This document shows, in pieces, positions 8,902 through 17,522 of a DNA stretch of 64,000 nt (within the stretch, counting starts at the first letter, position 1; each line of letters begins with the position of its first letter). Both the position numbers and the translations under genes were made by a program. The stretch comes from Lewinellaceae bacterium (GTDB taxonomy: Bacteria > Bacteroidota > Bacteroidia > Chitinophagales > Saprospiraceae), in the NCBI GenBank assembly GCA_020636105.1, contig JACJYL010000001.1, positions 2,046,001-2,110,000 of the forward strand. Reading direction: 5' to 3'. Below the pieces are notes generated by a model. The model was not told where the DNA came from, did no database searches, and saw nothing but the letters and a program-made list of their open reading frames with translations.

Positions 8902-9531
8902 CTAGTTAATAGAGGTAATATACTTTTCGAGATCCAATTGGCCGCCATTATAATCGTAGGAAATGACCACCAAAGTCCGGCGATTGCTTTGCATTTGTAT
9001 TAAATAATAATTGGTAAACCACTCCAGCTTGTCCAAAGTATGTTTATGCCTGAATTTTAAAATTTCATTTCCCGAAACGTTCATGATTTTTTGATCCAGC
9101 TTTTCTATTGTATAATTACGCCCCTGGTATTGCGCCTTACATTGATTTTCAAACATTTCAATGTACTTCGAAATAAGATTTTCTTCCAGCGGGAAACGGG
9201 GCCCTACCCTGTCAAAATAAAGGTAATTCAAATTCTTGTCCGATTCCGTATCGTAAAAATACCAACGGTCTCTCTCCATTTCGTTGACCATTACCTCCAA
9301 AAGACCCGGATCTGCTGCAGTGACTTTTCCACCACTCTTTTCCAGCAAAGTCCGAAGGTCCTGGACTGCGTTGACATTTTTGTAATTTACAGGAAGCGTA
9401 AGCTTCAATTCATCAATCTCATGGATTTGTACTTCGGGTTGCTTGCCTGAAGAGGTAGCAGATGGTTCATTATTACACGATACCCAAAGAATCCCGACCA
9501 AAAAGAACAGAGCTATTTTTTTTATCATCAT
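8902..9531 (-). CDS. Lipoprotein of unknown function
   Basis: 209 residues. A lipoprotein signal (MMIKKIALFFLVGILWVSC, lipobox cysteine at residue 19) is followed by a Ser/Thr-rich linker and a soluble domain with no family I can name. It starts inside the end of the EamA transporter gene with a 4-base ATGA-type overlap, so the two are co-translated and may share a role. Confidence 0.75.
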   Translation of the reverse strand: MMIKKIALFFLVGILWVSCNNEPSATSSGKQPEVQIHEIDELKLTLPVNYKNVNAVQDLRTLLEKSGGKVTAADPGLLEVMVNEMERDRWYFYDTESDKNLNYLYFDRVGPRFPLEENLISKYIEMFENQCKAQYQGRNYTIEKLDQKIMNVSGNEILKFRHKHTLDKLEWFTNYYLIQMQSNRRTLVVISYDYNGGQLDLEKYITSIN

Positions 9532-10442
9532 TTTTTATTTTTTGCTGCCGACAAATATAATACTCCGGCTAATATTAACAAACTTCCAAGAACCTGAACC
9601 AAGCTCAATCGCTCTCCCAATAGGAAATAAGCAAGAGTTAAAGTCGAAACCGGGCCAATGCTGCTCGTCAGGGCCGTATTTCCAGCCCCGATTAAACGAA
9701 TGCCATACGATACCAGCAAAGTAGGAATAACCGTAGCAACAATAGCCATGATCAGGGACAATCCATAAATCCTGGCACTAAAATCAAACAGGTGAAAATC
9801 CCTGGCCAGAAAATAATGAAAAAATACGGCAAAAGCCGCAAAAATCAGGGCATAAGCTGTATACCTAATCGCTCCTATTTTGGGAATTAGAAATCCACTT
9901 CCTGTCAAATAAAGGGAATAAGTTATCGCACAGGTGAATACCAGGACGCCCCCTATAATCAGATCTTTCTGACTTTCAATACTCACATCACCGGCAAAAA
10001 TGACAAAAATACCCAAATAAGTAAAGATCAGAGCGACATACTGCGATCTTACAATTGGTGTTTTAAAAAATACCGCCCCGAAAATCAAAGTGATGGAAGG
10101 ATAGGCAAACAAAACCAGTCGCTCCATACTCGCAGTTATATACTCCAGACCCCAAAAATCAAACAAACTGGCCAGGTAATATCCCAAAATTCCTGTAATC
10201 CCAATGAAAATAAAATCTTTTTTTGTCAGCTTATAGGCAGCCTGTCTACTGGTAAAATAAGCCAGCAAAACATAAAACGGGAGCGCAAACAACATACGAA
10301 GCGTAAGCAGGTTAAGCGCATCAATACCTTCCCGGTAAGCGAGTTTGACCAATACGGCTTTGCTCGAAAAGGCCACTGCTCCAAGCATCACCAGGATCAG
10401 TCCCAAGGAATTTTCACTGACAGGGATAGATTTTACCTTCAC
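9528..10442 (-). CDS. EamA/DMT-family transporter
   Basis: 304 residues with ten predicted hydrophobic helices in two homologous halves, the plan of drug/metabolite transporters of the EamA type. Typical features are LGAVAFSSKAVLVKLAY at the start, the membrane-embedded ERLVLFAYPSITLIFGAVFF, and GPVSTLTLAYFLLGERLSLVQ in the second half. Likely an inner-membrane exporter or permease for a small metabolite; substrate unknown. It overlaps the downstream lipoprotein by 4 bases. It is divergent from the riboswitch-controlled receptor, but no thiamin link can be shown. Confidence 0.88.
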   Translation of the reverse strand: MKVKSIPVSENSLGLILVMLGAVAFSSKAVLVKLAYREGIDALNLLTLRMLFALPFYVLLAYFTSRQAAYKLTKKDFIFIGITGILGYYLASLFDFWGLEYITASMERLVLFAYPSITLIFGAVFFKTPIVRSQYVALIFTYLGIFVIFAGDVSIESQKDLIIGGVLVFTCAITYSLYLTGSGFLIPKIGAIRYTAYALIFAAFAVFFHYFLARDFHLFDFSARIYGLSLIMAIVATVIPTLLVSYGIRLIGAGNTALTSSIGPVSTLTLAYFLLGERLSLVQVLGSLLILAGVLYLSAAKNKK

Positions 10443-10459
10443 GCTGAATACTTTAAACT

Positions 10460-10488
10460 TTTGTCTCTAAACTTTTATGTACCTTTGC
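10460..10488 (+). promoter_or_regulatory. Bacteroidota-type promoter of the riboswitch/receptor unit
   Basis: TTTG at 10460-10463 and TACCTTTGC at 10480-10488 match the -33 and -7 elements, with a 16-nt spacer that is slightly short. Transcription would start around 10493-10496, exactly where the TPP riboswitch begins. Confidence 0.65.
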
Positions 10489-10493
10489 TTCAC

Positions 10494-10675
10494 TCATTGG
10501 GGTGCCGAAGAAATTTACGGCTGAGATCATACCCTTTGTCTGAAACTTTGATCCTAATAACATTTTGCCCGGCAAATCTAAAGGATTTTTTACCGAATGC
10601 AATTGTTTTAAAGATCAATCCTCAAAAACGAACTCATCAGACAGGAACCTGCCCGGATAATGCCAGGAAGGGAAA
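10494..10675 (+). ncRNA. TPP (thiamin pyrophosphate) riboswitch with extended P3 arm
   Basis: The conserved THI-box pieces appear in order: GGGGTGCC (10499-10506), CTGAGAT (10521-10527), ACCCTTT (10531-10537), GAACCTG (10645-10651), GGATAATGCCAG (10655-10666) and AAGGGAA (10669-10674). Between ACCCTTT and GAACCTG a stem TGTCTGA/TCAGACA (10537-10543 with 10637-10643) encloses about 93 nt, a long version of the naturally variable P3 arm. The RNA lies just after a promoter and about 50 nt before the receptor ATG. TPP binding in this class lowers expression, so the receptor should be made when thiamin is scarce. A small ACACTT/AAGTGT hairpin near 10684-10709 may belong to the expression platform. 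Confidence 0.9.
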
Positions 10676-10723
10676 ATTAATCAACACTTACCAACCCCTG
10701 GAAAGTGTAAAAAAATAATAAAC

Positions 10724-13159
10724 ATGAATTTTCTAAAATGGAATGCAGGGCTTTGCCTTAGTCTGTTCTTTATGGCACAGCTTAACGCCCAAACGGAACT
10801 CCGGGGTCGGATTACCAATATGAACGAAGAACCTCTCTTCGGTGCCAGTATCTTTGTGGAAGGTACCAGAAAGGGAACCATCTCGGGCGATGAGGGGAAA
10901 TATTCAATCCAGGGATTGGACCCCGGAGAATATACTGTCGTATTTCGCTTTATCGGCCATGAACCGGAAGAAGTTCCGGTAAAAATCATGGAAAACTCTT
11001 CCAGATTTTTACTCAATATACGCCTCAAAGAACAGGTTTATACCCTTGAAATGCTGGAGGTTCTGGCTATCAGGGCTGACCACAAAACGCCAATGACTTA
11101 TTCCGAAATCTCCAAGGAAACTTTCGAAAAAAACAACCTGGGTCAAGATGTGCCCTATCTGCTCGAATGGACGCCTTCCGTTGTGGTAACTTCTGATGCG
11201 GGTACCGGCATTGGATATACGGGCATGCGCATCCGGGGGACCGATGCTGAACGCATCAATGTGACCATCAATGATATTCCCCTGAATGATGCTGAATCTC
11301 AAAGGGTTTATTGGGTTGACCTCCCCGATTTTGCCAGTTCTGCCGATAATATCCAGATCCAGCGGGGAGTAGGTACTTCTACCAACGGCGTAGCCGCTTT
11401 TGGCGGATCGATCAATCTCAAGACCAACGATCTGCAACAAAATGCATATGCCAATATCAATACCGCTGTAGGATCATTTAATACGTTCAAAAGAAATATT
11501 CGTTTCGGAAGTGGGTTAATCAGCAACAAATTCACTTTTGATGGACGGCTCGCCCGCGTCACCTCCGACGGTTATGTGGACCGGGCTTCGGCAGATCTAA
11601 ATGCTTTTGCCCTGTCCGGGGCTTACCTGGGGAAAAACAGTTTACTGCGTTTTAATATTTTCTCCGGTCATGAGATAACTTACCAGGCATGGAATGGAAT
11701 TTCCGAAGAAGAAGCTAAAGACCCCGAGTTAAGAACTTACAACAGCGCAGGTGCAGATTTGCCCGGAAAGGATAATTTTTATGATAACGAAGTGGATGAT
11801 TACCAGCAAACCCATTACCAATTATTGTACGACAACCAACTCTCTTCCCATTGGAAACTTAAACTGGGCCTTCACCTGACCCGTGGAGCCGGTTTTTATG
11901 AAAATTATATAGGAGGAGTCTCTTTCAACAGTTATGGATTGGATCCGGGACCCGTTCCGGACAGCATTCAAACCACCGACCTGGTGCGGAAAAAGTGGCT
12001 CGACAATGATTTTTACGGGGGCGTTTATTCCCTGACTTATCATAATAATTCGCAAAAATTCCAGGCTATTTTTGGCGGAGCCTATCATATTTACAAAGGA
12101 CACCACTTCGGGGAAGTTACCTGGGCAAGGTATTCCGTAAATGAAATGCCTTTCCGTTATTACGAGAATGACGCCTCAAAGAATGATTTTAATTTTTATA
12201 CAAAATTGAACTACAACCTTCTCCCGGGTTTGTACGCTTTTGCGGATATGCAATACAGGAAGGTTCACTACGAGTTCCTTGGCATTGATGACGATCTTAA
12301 AAACGTCCGTCAATCGGACGATCTGGACTTTTTTAACCCTAAAGCAGGGTTGTTGTTCCAACTTAATAAAAAGACGGAACTCTACGGCTCGTTTGCCATC
12401 GCCAACCGGGAGCCCAACCGAAATGACTACACAGACAACCCTGCTTCCCAGCGCCCAAAATCTGAACGCCTGTTCAATACAGAACTCGGCTACAAATGGC
12501 GCACCGACAAATCTTTAATCGAGGTCGTCTTATACCATATGTACTATCGCGACCAACTGGCGCTGGACGGGCATATCAATGATGTGGGAGAATACACCCG
12601 GATCAATGTGGACCAAAGCTACAGAGCCGGGATCGAACTGATCGGAGGCCTAAAACTTCCTGCGGGTTTCGATTTCAATGCCAATGCGACTTTCAGTCAA
12701 AATAAAGTAGTGGCCTTTACCAATCACCTGGACGACTGGGATCTCGGCGGTCAGCAGGAAGTGAGGTACGAAAATACAGATCTGCCTTTTTCTCCAAAAG
12801 TCGTCGCAGGGGCAGAACTCATGTACCATCCACTTTTTGTCAAAAAGGCAAAAAAGCAAAACCTGGAACTGGCGTTGCAATATAAATATGTTGGCAAACA
12901 ATTCCTGGATTTAACCTCTGATGATCAACTCGCCCTTGATCCATACAGTTATCTCAATGCGAGAGTAAAATACTCCCTTTTTCCGGCTTTTGCCAAAGAG
13001 ATCAGCCTGACCATAATGATCAGGAATTTATTCAACCAACTTTATGAATCCAACGGGTGGGCATACAGTTACATCTATGAAGGCCAGACTTCTTATCTAA
13101 AAGGCTTGTATCCTCAGGCCGGAAGAAATTATATGGTGGGACTGAGCGTTGCTTTTTAA
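10724..13159 (+). CDS. TonB-dependent outer-membrane receptor, thiamin-regulated (Omr1-like)
   Basis: 811 residues. Order: signal peptide (to about residue 22, LNAQ), a carboxypeptidase-regulatory-like domain (about 25-105: LRGRITNMNEEPLFGASIFV), a plug domain (about 120-235: MRIRGTDAERINVTINDIPL, IQIQRGVGTSTNGVAAFGGS), then a 22-strand-type barrel ending in GRNYMVGLSVAF with terminal Phe. Such receptors import ligands across the outer membrane using TonB energy. The upstream TPP riboswitch makes thiamin or a thiamin precursor the likely ligand; this class is called Omr1 in Bacteroidota. No thiamin pyrophosphokinase or PnuT-like permease gene is adjacent. Single-gene unit, convergent with the next gene. 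Confidence 0.93.
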   Translation: MNFLKWNAGLCLSLFFMAQLNAQTELRGRITNMNEEPLFGASIFVEGTRKGTISGDEGKYSIQGLDPGEYTVVFRFIGHEPEEVPVKIMENSSRFLLNIRLKEQVYTLEMLEVLAIRADHKTPMTYSEISKETFEKNNLGQDVPYLLEWTPSVVVTSDAGTGIGYTGMRIRGTDAERINVTINDIPLNDAESQRVYWVDLPDFASSADNIQIQRGVGTSTNGVAAFGGSINLKTNDLQQNAYANINTAVGSFNTFKRNIRFGSGLISNKFTFDGRLARVTSDGYVDRASADLNAFALSGAYLGKNSLLRFNIFSGHEITYQAWNGISEEEAKDPELRTYNSAGADLPGKDNFYDNEVDDYQQTHYQLLYDNQLSSHWKLKLGLHLTRGAGFYENYIGGVSFNSYGLDPGPVPDSIQTTDLVRKKWLDNDFYGGVYSLTYHNNSQKFQAIFGGAYHIYKGHHFGEVTWARYSVNEMPFRYYENDASKNDFNFYTKLNYNLLPGLYAFADMQYRKVHYEFLGIDDDLKNVRQSDDLDFFNPKAGLLFQLNKKTELYGSFAIANREPNRNDYTDNPASQRPKSERLFNTELGYKWRTDKSLIEVVLYHMYYRDQLALDGHINDVGEYTRINVDQSYRAGIELIGGLKLPAGFDFNANATFSQNKVVAFTNHLDDWDLGGQQEVRYENTDLPFSPKVVAGAELMYHPLFVKKAKKQNLELALQYKYVGKQFLDLTSDDQLALDPYSYLNARVKYSLFPAFAKEISLTIMIRNLFNQLYESNGWAYSYIYEGQTSYLKGLYPQAGRNYMVGLSVAF

Positions 13160-13181
13160 TGGGGAGATCTTAAAAAATACA

Positions 13182-13204
13182 ATACCCTATGATATCATGG
13201 GTAT
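13182..13204. terminator. Hairpin between convergent genes
   Basis: ATACCC/GGGTAT with the inner palindrome ATGATATCAT lies between the receptor stop (13159) and the stop of the minus-strand gene (13217). On the minus strand a T-rich stretch (TATTTTTTAA) follows a few bases later, so it may end that transcript. Confidence 0.4.
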
Positions 13205-13216
13205 CCAAAAAACAAA

Positions 13217-14428
13217 TCACCATTTAATTATAATCCACACGAAAACCAAAATTACCAGCCCCGAAACAAGTTGAAACCTCCACCTCCACCTAGTCGAGGA
13301 GGTGGAGGTGGAAGAGGTAATAATTATGGCGTTACTCCAGGCAATAAAAGCATCAGCCATCGGCAGGCTTCCCAAAAGATACCGTTTTTTTCCGCCGAAG
13401 GTCAACGGAACGCCAAAACCTTCAACACTGTTTCTTAAGCCGGCATGTAATTCCAAATCCTTGTGGACGGCCATGGTGCGAATACCAACAATGGAAGCAG
13501 AACCACCAATACCCCAAATCACCGGCCCCGAATCAATGTCCCCCATTCCTGATACCTGTCCCGGGGGATATTCCCTGATGCCGGGCAAGCCCAATCTGAA
13601 ATCGAGAAAAACAGAGCGGTAGATTTCAAATTGTTGCTTTGCAAAAGCAGTGTCAATTTCCGGCAAAAACACATTCATCAGGCTTTGAGAAGAACCCCTC
13701 GCTCCTGTCAGAACGGTGTTGGTCCGGGAGTTGACGGCATGGGGAATCAATCCGGTTTTAGGATCAAGGTGTAATTTCACCTTTTTCAGCCAGTCCGAAA
13801 TAAAGGCATGGTATTGTGGCTCGAAGAGTTTATCATGGAGTGCCAAACACGCCAGGGCAATAGTATTGTCGGCCGGCCAGGATTGTCCGTAATAGGACTC
13901 CAGATAAATCGAATTCGAATTTTCATAAGCAGCATGAATAGTCTTGCAAAGATGCTGAAAACGTAACACTTCAAGCGTATCAACAAAGCCATTACGGATC
14001 TCTATTTCGAGTTTTTTTGCCAAAGAATAAGTCCTCCATCCCTGATAGAACACCCCATAAGATAGTGGTAATTCTTTGGGGAAAACCTTTCTTCCCTCGG
14101 CACTTTCAAGCTCATTCAGCGACCAGTTAATTTCCTTTAAACCTTCCAAATAAATACTCCCATCAGATGTTTGTGTACTGATTTCATCACACCAACCCAG
14201 GGCATACAATGCATTGAGGAATACAAATCCCTCGGGAAATAATTCCTGCATTTCATAGGCCGAACCATTATGCATTTTCTCCTTGAGCCAGCTTAATTGC
14301 CGGTATACATCCACATTATAATGCTCCCTAAAATCAGGACGATGATAAAGTTTAATATTCAAAAAAAGCACTGCCAGGATAAAAAATCCCAACAATGCTT
14401 TATGAATATTTTTAAGGAATTGTTTCAT
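13217..14428 (-). CDS. Membrane-anchored protein of unknown function, alpha/alpha-barrel-like
   Basis: 403 residues. A hydrophobic helix at the N-terminus (ALLGFFILAVLFLNIKLY) and another at the C-terminus (LVSGLVILVFVWIIIKW) bracket a large helical domain. Motifs such as SYYGQSWPADNTIALACLAL, DPKTGLIPHAV and LPGIREYPPG recall alpha/alpha-toroid carbohydrate- or terpene-active proteins, but I cannot assign a family. The stretch before the C-terminal helix (TSSTSTSSTRWRWRF) is encoded by a perfect GC-rich inverted repeat at 13280-13311, unusual for a conserved protein. The start at 14428 gives a clean signal anchor. Confidence 0.7.
   Translation of the reverse strand: MKQFLKNIHKALLGFFILAVLFLNIKLYHRPDFREHYNVDVYRQLSWLKEKMHNGSAYEMQELFPEGFVFLNALYALGWCDEISTQTSDGSIYLEGLKEINWSLNELESAEGRKVFPKELPLSYGVFYQGWRTYSLAKKLEIEIRNGFVDTLEVLRFQHLCKTIHAAYENSNSIYLESYYGQSWPADNTIALACLALHDKLFEPQYHAFISDWLKKVKLHLDPKTGLIPHAVNSRTNTVLTGARGSSQSLMNVFLPEIDTAFAKQQFEIYRSVFLDFRLGLPGIREYPPGQVSGMGDIDSGPVIWGIGGSASIVGIRTMAVHKDLELHAGLRNSVEGFGVPLTFGGKKRYLLGSLPMADAFIAWSNAIIITSSTSTSSTRWRWRFQLVSGLVILVFVWIIIKW
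13280..13311. repeat. Perfect 12-bp GC-rich inverted repeat inside a coding region
   Basis: CCACCTCCACCT at 13280-13291 and AGGTGGAGGTGG at 13300-13311, spaced by 8 bp. The flanking GAGG extends the G-rich arm to five GG tracts. It lies in frame within the last 35 codons of the minus-strand gene. Confidence 0.85.
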
Positions 14429-14455
14429 GGTATAGGGGCATATTAACGCCTTTCT

Positions 14456-16102
14456 TTAACGGAATAAAATCTTGCCACTTACCGTCCGGCCCTGTTCCTC
14501 CCGTAATGTATAAAAATAAATGCCTGAAGGCAATCCTTCCCGGCTAAACGTAGCAATGCCGTTTCCGTCAGCATCGTAAAAACGCACCTGTTTGCCATAG
14601 GCATCAAAAAGAGTGAGGCTGGCCTTCTGAACGGAAGGAGGCAATTTCACGGAAAATGATTCTTCAACCGGGTTGGGGAAAACCTGTAGGCCTTCCAGTG
14701 TATTTTCGGGGAAATAAGTATCCGTGGACACGCCTTCTGTATCCAGCAGATACATCATGATCATCACCATCATTTCGTCATTGGAGGTAGGGCCCCACCA
14801 AACAGGGCTCGGGCCGTCATTCACCCAGGTGGCCTGGTGAATTATTCCGTATTGAGCACTAAAATTGAGCTGGTGAAGGGGCTCAAAATATCGCATGGGT
14901 ATGTGTTGATAATCAAAATAAGGGGAAACACATCCGGGCACTCCATTGGCACAAGCCCCATCGTAAAGCAATGCTCCCAAGGTATTCCCGGGCAAACGTT
15001 CATAAATTTTGTACCCGGTACCGTATTTATGCACGTGCCCCATCATGCCCCAGACATAAATATCATTGGCCCCGGATACTGAAACGCTTTGCGTATGGGT
15101 AATGACATTGCCGTTATTCGGAATGGGAATATCCGTATGGGGAATAAGAGCCGTATACATCTCCTGGGCGGCCGTTCCCGCCGGCTTGGTATAAACATTT
15201 ACATAAGCTTCTGCCTTATACGTATTGGCGCCGGCATAATTGATGGTATGCGTATTGAGATCCAGTACCAGGTTTTGATCCCAGATAAAGGCAGAACCCG
15301 TCGGCAATCTCAGGTCAATGGATTCCTGGGCAGCGGCCACCAGGCTGATGTCCGAATGATCCGCATTGGTCCTGAACCCGTAAGGAATGGCAGCTTCCCC
15401 TCCATCAGTAAAATTATAGAGAATAAAATGATGAGAAAAAGAAGGAATGATGATCTCGATCCTGTCGACATCGACATTTTCGGAAAGTTCCAGTTCATAT
15501 TTGGTGAAATATTCCAGTTCACCGGCAGGTTCTATGAAAAATGGCCCCACCTTTATTTGAAAACCATCCGCGGCATCAGGTGCTTCGGGAGGGCCATCGG
15601 GAAAGGCGGCCATGCCATTGGTATTGTAATAATCGTGGATTAGTTGCTCATTGACCACTTCATTATTTTCAGGTGCACCAAATAAAAGCCATTGGCGGAT
15701 CAATTCTTTTTCTTCGATCGTCAACTGGTGCTCGGCACCATAAGCCGGCATGGATTCTCCTGCGTCCTGCGCCAGCATGATTCCGGGCTCCAGCCCTCCG
15801 TTTATTTTGCGGAACATAAAACTTTTATCCGCCCTGCCCGGGTAAATGATCTTGTAACCTTTCTGGGAAGCGTATTCATTGTGGGGAGTAGCCATGTAGA
15901 TATTATCGAACACGGCAGCTTTTTTTAGCGCACTTGTGGCTCCAGAGCCTTCAAGATCGAGCATGCCACTGGGGTCGTTATGATTATGGCATTGAATACA
16001 TTTTTGCTGAAACACTTCGTAAACGCGATCAAAGGTAGATTGGGCGGCTAAGAATGAAAAGGGAAAGAACAGCAGGACAAAAAAGGTAATGGTATTTTTC
16101 AT
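14456..16102 (-). CDS. T9SS-secreted cytochrome c / copper type II monooxygenase-like protein
   Basis: 548 residues. After a signal peptide (to about 20) comes a heme-binding domain with CIQCHN (CxxCH, about residues 35-39) of the type found in planctomycete-style cytochromes. The middle (about 175-455) resembles the copper type II ascorbate-dependent monooxygenase fold: SHHFILYNF has the paired histidines of the CuA site, GHVHKYG the HxH of CuB, and NDEMMVMIMMY the usual methionine ligand. The end (about 468-548) is a T9SS sorting domain starting VFPNPVEESFSVKL and closing SGKILFR. The protein is therefore probably exported to the surface and redox-active; substrate unknown. Assignment of the copper domain is by motif only. 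Confidence 0.8.
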   Translation of the reverse strand: MKNTITFFVLLFFPFSFLAAQSTFDRVYEVFQQKCIQCHNHNDPSGMLDLEGSGATSALKKAAVFDNIYMATPHNEYASQKGYKIIYPGRADKSFMFRKINGGLEPGIMLAQDAGESMPAYGAEHQLTIEEKELIRQWLLFGAPENNEVVNEQLIHDYYNTNGMAAFPDGPPEAPDAADGFQIKVGPFFIEPAGELEYFTKYELELSENVDVDRIEIIIPSFSHHFILYNFTDGGEAAIPYGFRTNADHSDISLVAAAQESIDLRLPTGSAFIWDQNLVLDLNTHTINYAGANTYKAEAYVNVYTKPAGTAAQEMYTALIPHTDIPIPNNGNVITHTQSVSVSGANDIYVWGMMGHVHKYGTGYKIYERLPGNTLGALLYDGACANGVPGCVSPYFDYQHIPMRYFEPLHQLNFSAQYGIIHQATWVNDGPSPVWWGPTSNDEMMVMIMMYLLDTEGVSTDTYFPENTLEGLQVFPNPVEESFSVKLPPSVQKASLTLFDAYGKQVRFYDADGNGIATFSREGLPSGIYFYTLREEQGRTVSGKILFR

Positions 16103-16332
16103 AATGGGTGCTTTTTTTAAGATTGAAGACTAAAGAGTTGGGTGCGTCAAATATAAAATTAATAAAAACGAACACAATATGAACAGTTTGAAGCTGAATT
16201 CAGCCTTTTGCTTTCGTAAAAAAGAAAAATACGGATAGAATAAACAAGAAATAGCCTAAAGTAAATTTCCATAATCGGGAAAAAAATCGTAATATGTAGC
16301 AATAGAAAAAATTACGTAAAAAACTACATAAA

Positions 16333-17301
16333 ATGGCCATAGAAAGTATCATTGCAAAGGTAGATTACCTGGATTTTATTTCCGGTGATCCCTTGAAAAG
16401 GCAACATTTCATCAAGGAATTTGGGGACTCATTTTCCAGGATAGGTTTTGCCATCGTTTCCAACCACGGTGTTACTGAAGCTTTAAGGAATGAACTTTTT
16501 GAGGTAGCAAAAAAGTTTTTTGACCTGGAGGATTCCCAAAAAATAAAATACGAAAATCTGGCCAATGCGGGTCAACGGGGTTACATCAGTAAAAATCGCG
16601 AAAGTGCAAAAGGAAAGAATGTCCCGGATCTCAAAGAATTTTATCACGTAGGTCAGACAGTCACTGATGGAGACCCTATAAAAGATACTTATCCGGATAA
16701 CATCTGGCCGACAGAGTTGCCGGAATTTGAAGCCGTCTGCAAAAAAGTTTATCGCACCTTCGAAGAAACAGGTGCCAACCTATTACGCGCCATTGCCCTT
16801 TACCTTAAACTGGATGAAAACTATTTTGAGGACAAAATTCACAATGGTAACAGCGTGCTTCGTTTGCTTCATTATTATCCACTGGAAAATGTGGACCACC
16901 TTCCTCCCGGCGCTGTCCGGGCCGCTGCTCATGGGGACATCAACCTCATCACCTTGCTAATGGGCGCCAATGCTGCAGGGTTACAGGCCCAAACCCTTGA
17001 TGGGCATTGGATCGATGTAAATCCGGCCCCGAATGAAATCGTCATCAACATTGGGGATATGCTGGCCCGGTTGACCAACGACCGATTGCGGTCCACCATT
17101 CACCAGGTTGTCAATCCCACGGACACAGAGTTGCTGAAAAAGCCAAGATACTCGACCCCTTTTTTCCTTCATCCACGTGCCGATATGGACCTATCAAGCT
17201 TATCCAGTTGTGTTAGCTCTGCACGTCCCAAACAGTACGAAGATATCACCGCCGGGAAATTTCTCGATGAACGCCTGAAAGAGCTTGGACTAAAGAAATA
17301 A
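16333..17301 (+). CDS. 2-oxoglutarate/Fe(II)-dependent oxygenase, isopenicillin N synthase-like
   Basis: 322 residues, the usual length of the family. An N-terminal DIOX_N region (FGDSFSRIGFAIVSNHGV) is followed by the double-stranded beta-helix with the iron triad His200-x-Asp202 (AAHGDINLITLL) and His257 (STIHQVVN); the downstream YSTPFFLHP supplies the 2-oxoglutarate-binding region, though the usual RYS Arg is present as PRYS. Such enzymes hydroxylate or desaturate small molecules; the substrate is not deducible and no biosynthetic cluster surrounds it. Single gene. Cytoplasmic. Confidence 0.88.
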   Translation: MAIESIIAKVDYLDFISGDPLKRQHFIKEFGDSFSRIGFAIVSNHGVTEALRNELFEVAKKFFDLEDSQKIKYENLANAGQRGYISKNRESAKGKNVPDLKEFYHVGQTVTDGDPIKDTYPDNIWPTELPEFEAVCKKVYRTFEETGANLLRAIALYLKLDENYFEDKIHNGNSVLRLLHYYPLENVDHLPPGAVRAAAHGDINLITLLMGANAAGLQAQTLDGHWIDVNPAPNEIVINIGDMLARLTNDRLRSTIHQVVNPTDTELLKKPRYSTPFFLHPRADMDLSSLSSCVSSARPKQYEDITAGKFLDERLKELGLKK

Positions 17302-17522
17302 TCAAAAAATTGTAAAAAGAATGCATTGTATAGTTTTTGCTATTATTTTTGCAACACATCCCCTTTGTAAAGACAGAGTGGGACTCAATTCATTACGTGA
17401 AAAAGTAATTTATTCCGCACTATATGCGTTAGGTAGTTGAATTTTGCCATGACCCCATTTTATTTGACAAAACAAAATAAATCCGGGCATGGCAATAATC
17501 CTGTGAAAACAAAAATAAATTT

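Noticed and set aside
15089..15643. 184-codon plus-strand frame opposite the cytochrome/copper protein gene
   Set aside because: Antisense shadow with no recognisable domain.
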